Assembly (NCBI GenBank): GCA_016303265.1
Contig: JAEDLZ010000056.1
Span: forward strand, 1 to 9,315
Source of the DNA: Clostridiales bacterium
GTDB taxonomy: Bacteria; Bacillota; Clostridia; Monoglobales; Monoglobaceae
Length of the DNA stretch: 9,315 bases
Direction: 5' to 3'
The notes beneath the pieces are model-generated. The model saw only the letters and a program-made list of their open reading frames with translations, did no database searches and was not told where the DNA came from. The translations under genes and the position numbers were made by a program. This document shows positions 5,520 to 9,315 of this stretch, in pieces. Numbering within the stretch: the first letter of the stretch is position 1; every line of letters begins with the position of its first letter.

Positions 5520-8500
5520 ATGAAAATCAGAAAAATATATAATAAAGCATTAGCTGCTTTCCTTGCTTTTAGCATGGTGTTTTCGATGTCTGCGATTACA
5601 TACGCATCGGATAACGGGGAGTTTACAATTAAAATTGTACATACAAACGATATTCACGCCAGAGTACAGGAAAATGAACGAAGCGGCAGTATAGGCGCAG
5701 AGAGGCTGGGAGGAATTATTGACAGCTTCACGGAAGGTGCCGATATGGATTTGGTTTTGGATTCGGGAGATTTATTCCATGGTCAGCCTATTGCAACACT
5801 GACCGAGGGCGAAAGTATTGCAAGGCTTGTTAAGGAGTGCGGTTATGACGCTATGACAGCCGGAAATCACGACTGGAGCTACGGCAAGGACAGACTTAAA
5901 GAGCTTTGCGGTATTGCGGGTTTGACTATGATTACCGGAAATGTAGTCGAAACGGAAACGGAAAACAGGTTTTTTGATGAAGAATTTTATATCGAAGATG
6001 TGACGGTTGACGGAAAAGAATTAAAGGTTGGTATTTTTGGTGTAATTGATCCAAAAATCAAAAAATCCACAAGCCCGTCCAATGTAGAAGGACTTGAATT
6101 TACAGACACTGCCGAGTATGCTAATGAGGCGGCTCGTCAGCTCAAAGAACAGGATTGCGATATAGTTATTGCGCTTGCACATACATATGCGCCCTGTGAG
6201 CTTGCAGAAAAGGTAAGCGGCGTTGACCTGTGGCTTGTCGGACACGAGCATATACAGATAAACGAAGAAGTAACGGACGCAGCCGGAAAAAGCGTGCAGG
6301 TTGTTGAGAGCGGATATTATCTTTATTCGATGAGCCTGATTGAAATTTCAGGAACACTTGATGATGACGGAAATGCGGAAAATATTAGTATCAGCGTAAA
6401 TCAGATAGCATATGACGAGGCAAAGGAAGCTCCGAAAAAAGAACAGGTAAGTACGGTACTTTCCGAGATTAACGCCGAACAGGAGCAAAAGCTCTCCGAA
6501 AAGGTCGGCACAACGCCCGTCACTCTCAACGGCATATGGGAGGATCTGCGAATTGACCAACAGAATTTGGGAAATGTAGTTGCCGATGCGTATTTGCTTG
6601 AAACAGGTGCAGATGTGGCATTTGAAAATGCCGGCGGCATAAGAGCTTCCATTGAAGCCGGAGATGTAACCTATGGTGATATTATAGGCGTCAGTCCTTA
6701 CGGAAACTATATCGTAACAAAAGAGGTCACGGGTGCAGAGCTCAAGGAGATTATGGAAACCTCTCTTGACATACAGCTTCAGTGTATTGAGGCAAATAAC
6801 AGCGGCGAGTATGACGCATGGCCGCAGTCAAGCGGCAGCTATCTCCAGTTCGGGGGGATGACGGTGACCTTCAATCCGAATGCTGAAAAAGGAAACCGTA
6901 TTCTTGCCATATACATACGGGATGCTTTTCTGAACCAGGAATATATGCCGGATGCGGAAGAATACTATACGGTTGCGACAAATAATTATGTGGCGGTATC
7001 GTCCTATTATCCGCAGCTTGCCGATAAAGAGGAAACGGGACAGTTTTCATCCTGCGATGAAGCGCTTGTACGCTTTTTTGAACAAGACGAGGATAAAATA
7101 GCGGGGAGCATAAATTCCGTAAGACTTTTCAGAAGAACTCCGGGTGCGGAGTGGACATCAGGCGGCGACGGAACAAAGATAAATCCGTATCTTATTCCCG
7201 ACGCTTTGGCGCTAAAAGAACTTAGCGTAAATGTAAACGCCGGAAATGATTACAGCGGCGCATATTTCAAAATGACTGAAGATATTGACCTTTCGTCGGT
7301 ATGTGGTGAGAATATTGACGGCGAGGCAGTTTCATGGACGCCTATAGGTATATCTACATTAGACGAAGACGATAAACCGTTTTCGGGTATTTTTAACGGC
7401 GATGGTCATAAGATAACAGGTATGTATATAGATACAGCCAATGATTTTCAGGGGTTATTCGGCTATGCTGACGGCGGTGAAATTAAAAATCTCACCGTAT
7501 CGGGAACGGTTACCGGTAAAAATTTTGTTGCCGGAATTGTAGGCTGGAGCGGCGAAAACGAAGTCATCGAAAACTGCGTTAACGAATGTGAGATTGTAGG
7601 TTCAGAGCACGAAAACACTGAAATGGATATTGTGGGAGGTATAGCCGGTGTAAATGAAGGAGTAATTTCAAAATGCTATAACAAGTGTGATATAAAGACT
7701 GTTGATAGCAACAATGTAAGCGATGATGTAGGCGGAATAGCCGGCGCAAATGATGGAACAATAGAGAACTGCTATAATCTCGGCGACATTTCGGGACGGA
7801 TTGCTGTCGGCGGCATAGCGGGGCTTAACAATCTCATAATACGAAATTGTTACAATACAGGCTCTGTAGATTCAGAGATGAGTGCGGGCGGTATATCTGC
7901 GAAAAACGAGTATCTCGGTGAAGGAACAATGGAAAACTGCTATAACACAGGCGCAGTTTCGGGAGGCGAAAAAGCCGGAGGTATAACAGCGCTCAATACA
8001 GCAGCAATGAAAAATTGTTATAATGTCGGTTCCGTTTCATCAGAAGGAGGTTCTTCCGGAGGTGTTACGGCGGATAACAGAAGTACCGTTCATGGCTGCT
8101 ATTATTTAGAAGGAACGGCAGACGGAGGAATCGGCGATGAAAATCAAGACGGAGCAGCAGAGGCTTTGACGGCGGAGGAATTTGCAAGTCAGACATCATT
8201 TGAGAACTGGGATTTTGAAAGCACATGGATCATAAACGCTTATTTGAAACGCCCTGTTTTAAGAGGTCTTTTGGAGGACATGAAATTTGAAGGAGCCGGC
8301 ACAGAAGATAGCCCGTATCTCATTCCGGATATTGAAACGCTTGTAATGCTTAAAGATTCTATAAACGAAGGAAATTCATATAAGGACAAATATTTTAAGT
8401 TGACTGAAGATATTGACCTTTCGTCGGTATGCGGTGAGAATATTGACGGCAATGAGGTTTCGTGGGAGCGTATCGGAACATCAAAAACTCCGTTTTCAGC

Positions 8501-9315
8501 TGTATTTGACGGCAACGGACACAAAATAAGCGGTTTATATATAAACGAGCCGACAGGAAACTACCGCGCTTTATTCGGATATGTCAAAAACGGTGTTATT
8601 AAAAATCTTACTGTTTCGGGTGAGGTTAGCGGAAGTAATTTTACCGGCGGTATAGTGGGCTGGCTTTATAGCGGCAGTACAATTGAAAACTGCATAAGTA
8701 ATGTCAGTGTTACAGGGGCAATGGGCACTTATCATACTCTGGAAAAAGCCGGCGGTATTGTCGGATATAACTGCGGCAATGTTATCGGCTGTCAAAATAA
8801 AGGTTACGTAAAGACTGCTGACTATGAAGATTCAAAGAGCGCTGTGGGCGGTATAGCCGGCTTGAACGGCATAGACGGCGTGATAAAAAACTGTATAAAT
8901 TCCGGTCAAATATACGGTTATACGAATGCGGGCGGCATTGTCGGCGATACATTCAATTCTGATACGGTGATTTCTTGCATAAATTTCGGATTAATAAGCT
9001 CAAAATCTTCGAGCGGTGGAATCATCGGAACTCCGGGAAAAACATCAAAAGACTGCTATTATCTCAAAGGAACGGCAGACGGTGGCACAGATGATGGAGC
9101 ACAGGAAAAGACCGCAGCAGAATTTGCAGACGGATCGGTTGCATACCTGCTTCAGAGTGTGCAGACGGGCGGCAGTATGGTTTGGGGACAGACTCTTGAC
9201 GCGGAGAGTGCCGATAGCTATCCTGTTCTTACAAATAATAACGAAAAGACTGTTTACAAGGTAACATTTGTATCAAATAATGCAGAATATTCGGCTTCTT
9301 ATGCTAACCCGAACA
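5520..9315 (+). CDS. Large secreted 5'-nucleotidase/UshA-type metallophosphatase with two GLUG-repeat blocks (3' partial)
   Basis: ATG 5520 follows CGGAG (5508-5512) by 7 nt. The frame stays open for at least 1265 codons and runs off the right edge. Residues 1-29 are a signal peptide ending ITYA. Residues about 35-270 are a calcineurin-like metallophosphatase with every metal-site motif: D44-x-H46 (HTNDIHA), GD84LFHG, GN116H117D, H221 (ALAHTYAP) and GH242EH244. Residues about 330-530 form the 5'-nucleotidase C-terminal domain, with NAGGIRA (N370-R375) and PYGN (393-396) for nucleotide binding. From about 548 there are two tandem modules of GLUG-type beta-repeats (548 to about 915 and 925 to about 1235). 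Each opens PYLIP ... TEDIDLSSV and then repeats GGIAG...(I)ENCYN units. A new strand set, VYKVTFVSNNAEYSASY, starts at the edge and may be an InlB-type repeat. An SLH or other anchor is expected beyond the window but is not seen. It probably hydrolyses extracellular nucleotides to nucleosides and phosphate. It is the last visible gene of the regulator-peptidase unit. Confidence 0.93.
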   Translation, partial: MKIRKIYNKALAAFLAFSMVFSMSAITYASDNGEFTIKIVHTNDIHARVQENERSGSIGAERLGGIIDSFTEGADMDLVLDSGDLFHGQPIATLTEGESIARLVKECGYDAMTAGNHDWSYGKDRLKELCGIAGLTMITGNVVETETENRFFDEEFYIEDVTVDGKELKVGIFGVIDPKIKKSTSPSNVEGLEFTDTAEYANEAARQLKEQDCDIVIALAHTYAPCELAEKVSGVDLWLVGHEHIQINEEVTDAAGKSVQVVESGYYLYSMSLIEISGTLDDDGNAENISISVNQIAYDEAKEAPKKEQVSTVLSEINAEQEQKLSEKVGTTPVTLNGIWEDLRIDQQNLGNVVADAYLLETGADVAFENAGGIRASIEAGDVTYGDIIGVSPYGNYIVTKEVTGAELKEIMETSLDIQLQCIEANNSGEYDAWPQSSGSYLQFGGMTVTFNPNAEKGNRILAIYIRDAFLNQEYMPDAEEYYTVATNNYVAVSSYYPQLADKEETGQFSSCDEALVRFFEQDEDKIAGSINSVRLFRRTPGAEWTSGGDGTKINPYLIPDALALKELSVNVNAGNDYSGAYFKMTEDIDLSSVCGENIDGEAVSWTPIGISTLDEDDKPFSGIFNGDGHKITGMYIDTANDFQGLFGYADGGEIKNLTVSGTVTGKNFVAGIVGWSGENEVIENCVNECEIVGSEHENTEMDIVGGIAGVNEGVISKCYNKCDIKTVDSNNVSDDVGGIAGANDGTIENCYNLGDISGRIAVGGIAGLNNLIIRNCYNTGSVDSEMSAGGISAKNEYLGEGTMENCYNTGAVSGGEKAGGITALNTAAMKNCYNVGSVSSEGGSSGGVTADNRSTVHGCYYLEGTADGGIGDENQDGAAEALTAEEFASQTSFENWDFESTWIINAYLKRPVLRGLLEDMKFEGAGTEDSPYLIPDIETLVMLKDSINEGNSYKDKYFKLTEDIDLSSVCGENIDGNEVSWERIGTSKTPFSAVFDGNGHKISGLYINEPTGNYRALFGYVKNGVIKNLTVSGEVSGSNFTGGIVGWLYSGSTIENCISNVSVTGAMGTYHTLEKAGGIVGYNCGNVIGCQNKGYVKTADYEDSKSAVGGIAGLNGIDGVIKNCINSGQIYGYTNAGGIVGDTFNSDTVISCINFGLISSKSSSGGIIGTPGKTSKDCYYLKGTADGGTDDGAQEKTAAEFADGSVAYLLQSVQTGGSMVWGQTLDAESADSYPVLTNNNEKTVYKVTFVSNNAEYSASYANPN
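7161..8275 (+). repeat. GLUG module 1 of the nucleotidase
   Basis: This is the coding block for residues 548 to about 919. It opens with GDGTKINPYLIP, has a lead segment TEDIDLSSVCGENIDG and FSGIFNGDGHKITGMYI, then GLFGY and about six GLUG-type units each ending in a Cys motif (ENCVN, SKCYN, ENCYN, RNCYN, ENCYN, KNCYN). It closes with GCYYLEGTADGG and LTAEEFA. The repeats are expected to fold as a beta-helix-like stalk or adhesive surface (family inference). Confidence 0.8.
7273..7322 (+). repeat. 50-nt near-identical direct repeat, copy 1
   Basis: It matches 8401-8450 at 49 of 50 bases (single T/C difference in a Cys codon, TGT versus TGC). It encodes TEDIDLSSVCGENIDG. The 1128-bp offset is exactly 376 codons, so recombination between copies would keep the frame. 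Confidence 0.85.
8292..9230 (+). repeat. GLUG module 2 of the nucleotidase (shorter tandem copy)
   Basis: This is the coding block for residues 925 to about 1237. It has the same order as module 1: GTEDSPYLIPD, TEDIDLSSVCGENIDG, FSAVFDGNGHKISGLYI, LFGY, GLUG units with ENCIS, GCQN, KNCIN and SCIN, then DCYYLKGTADGG and TAAEFA. It is about 57 codons shorter between the shared landmarks than module 1, so it has lost (or module 1 has gained) about two repeat units. Confidence 0.8.
8401..8450 (+). repeat. 50-nt near-identical direct repeat, copy 2
   Basis: Second copy of the 7273-7322 segment inside GLUG module 2. The flanking module sequences are clearly diverged, so this segment stands out as recently homogenised or newly copied. 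Confidence 0.85.

Overview
The window looks like chromosomal DNA of a Gram-positive anaerobe of the class Clostridia, probably a gut Oscillospiraceae-type lineage. The reasons are its SLH-anchored secreted proteins, strong GGAGG-type ribosome binding sites, two consecutive TTG starts, a LytTR regulator, InlB-type (Listeria-Bacteroides) repeats and moderate AT richness. This placement is inferred from gene style; no rRNA or other marker gene is present.

Layout. Positions 1-136 hold the C-terminal end of an unrecognised cysteine-rich protein. Positions 137-562 hold no gene. They carry a GC-rich, highly structured interspersed-repeat region: two copies of a 24-bp unit, tRNA-acceptor-like ends read on the minus strand, and two good minus-strand terminators. 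Positions 563 to about 715 are the C-terminal remnant of a minus-strand gene (tentatively Fic-like). It abuts, head to head, a 5'-truncated surface-protein gene (723-2060) with a broken MBG-like domain, an Ig-like domain, a Gly linker, an InlB-type repeat and three SLH domains. This junction looks like a rearrangement scar.

From 2253 onward there is an intact-looking, co-directional three-gene unit behind one recognisable sigma-A-type promoter. It encodes an NTF2/SnoaL-like + LytTR one-component regulator (2345-3142), a secreted SLH-domain M13 (neprilysin/PepO) zinc metallopeptidase (3159-5504), and a very large secreted 5'-nucleotidase/UshA-type metallophosphatase fused to two tandem blocks of GLUG repeats (5520 to beyond the right edge). 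The intergenic gaps are 16 and 15 bp and each gene has its own SD.

Working model (inference). The regulator senses something through its NTF2-like pocket and controls two exported cell-wall-attached hydrolases, one for peptides and one for nucleotides. This would be a surface scavenging or host-signal-degrading module. The individual families are well known. The unusual points are the combination with a dedicated NTF2-LytTR regulator, the GLUG-block duplication with a 49/50-identical 50-nt segment, and the structured repeat at the left.
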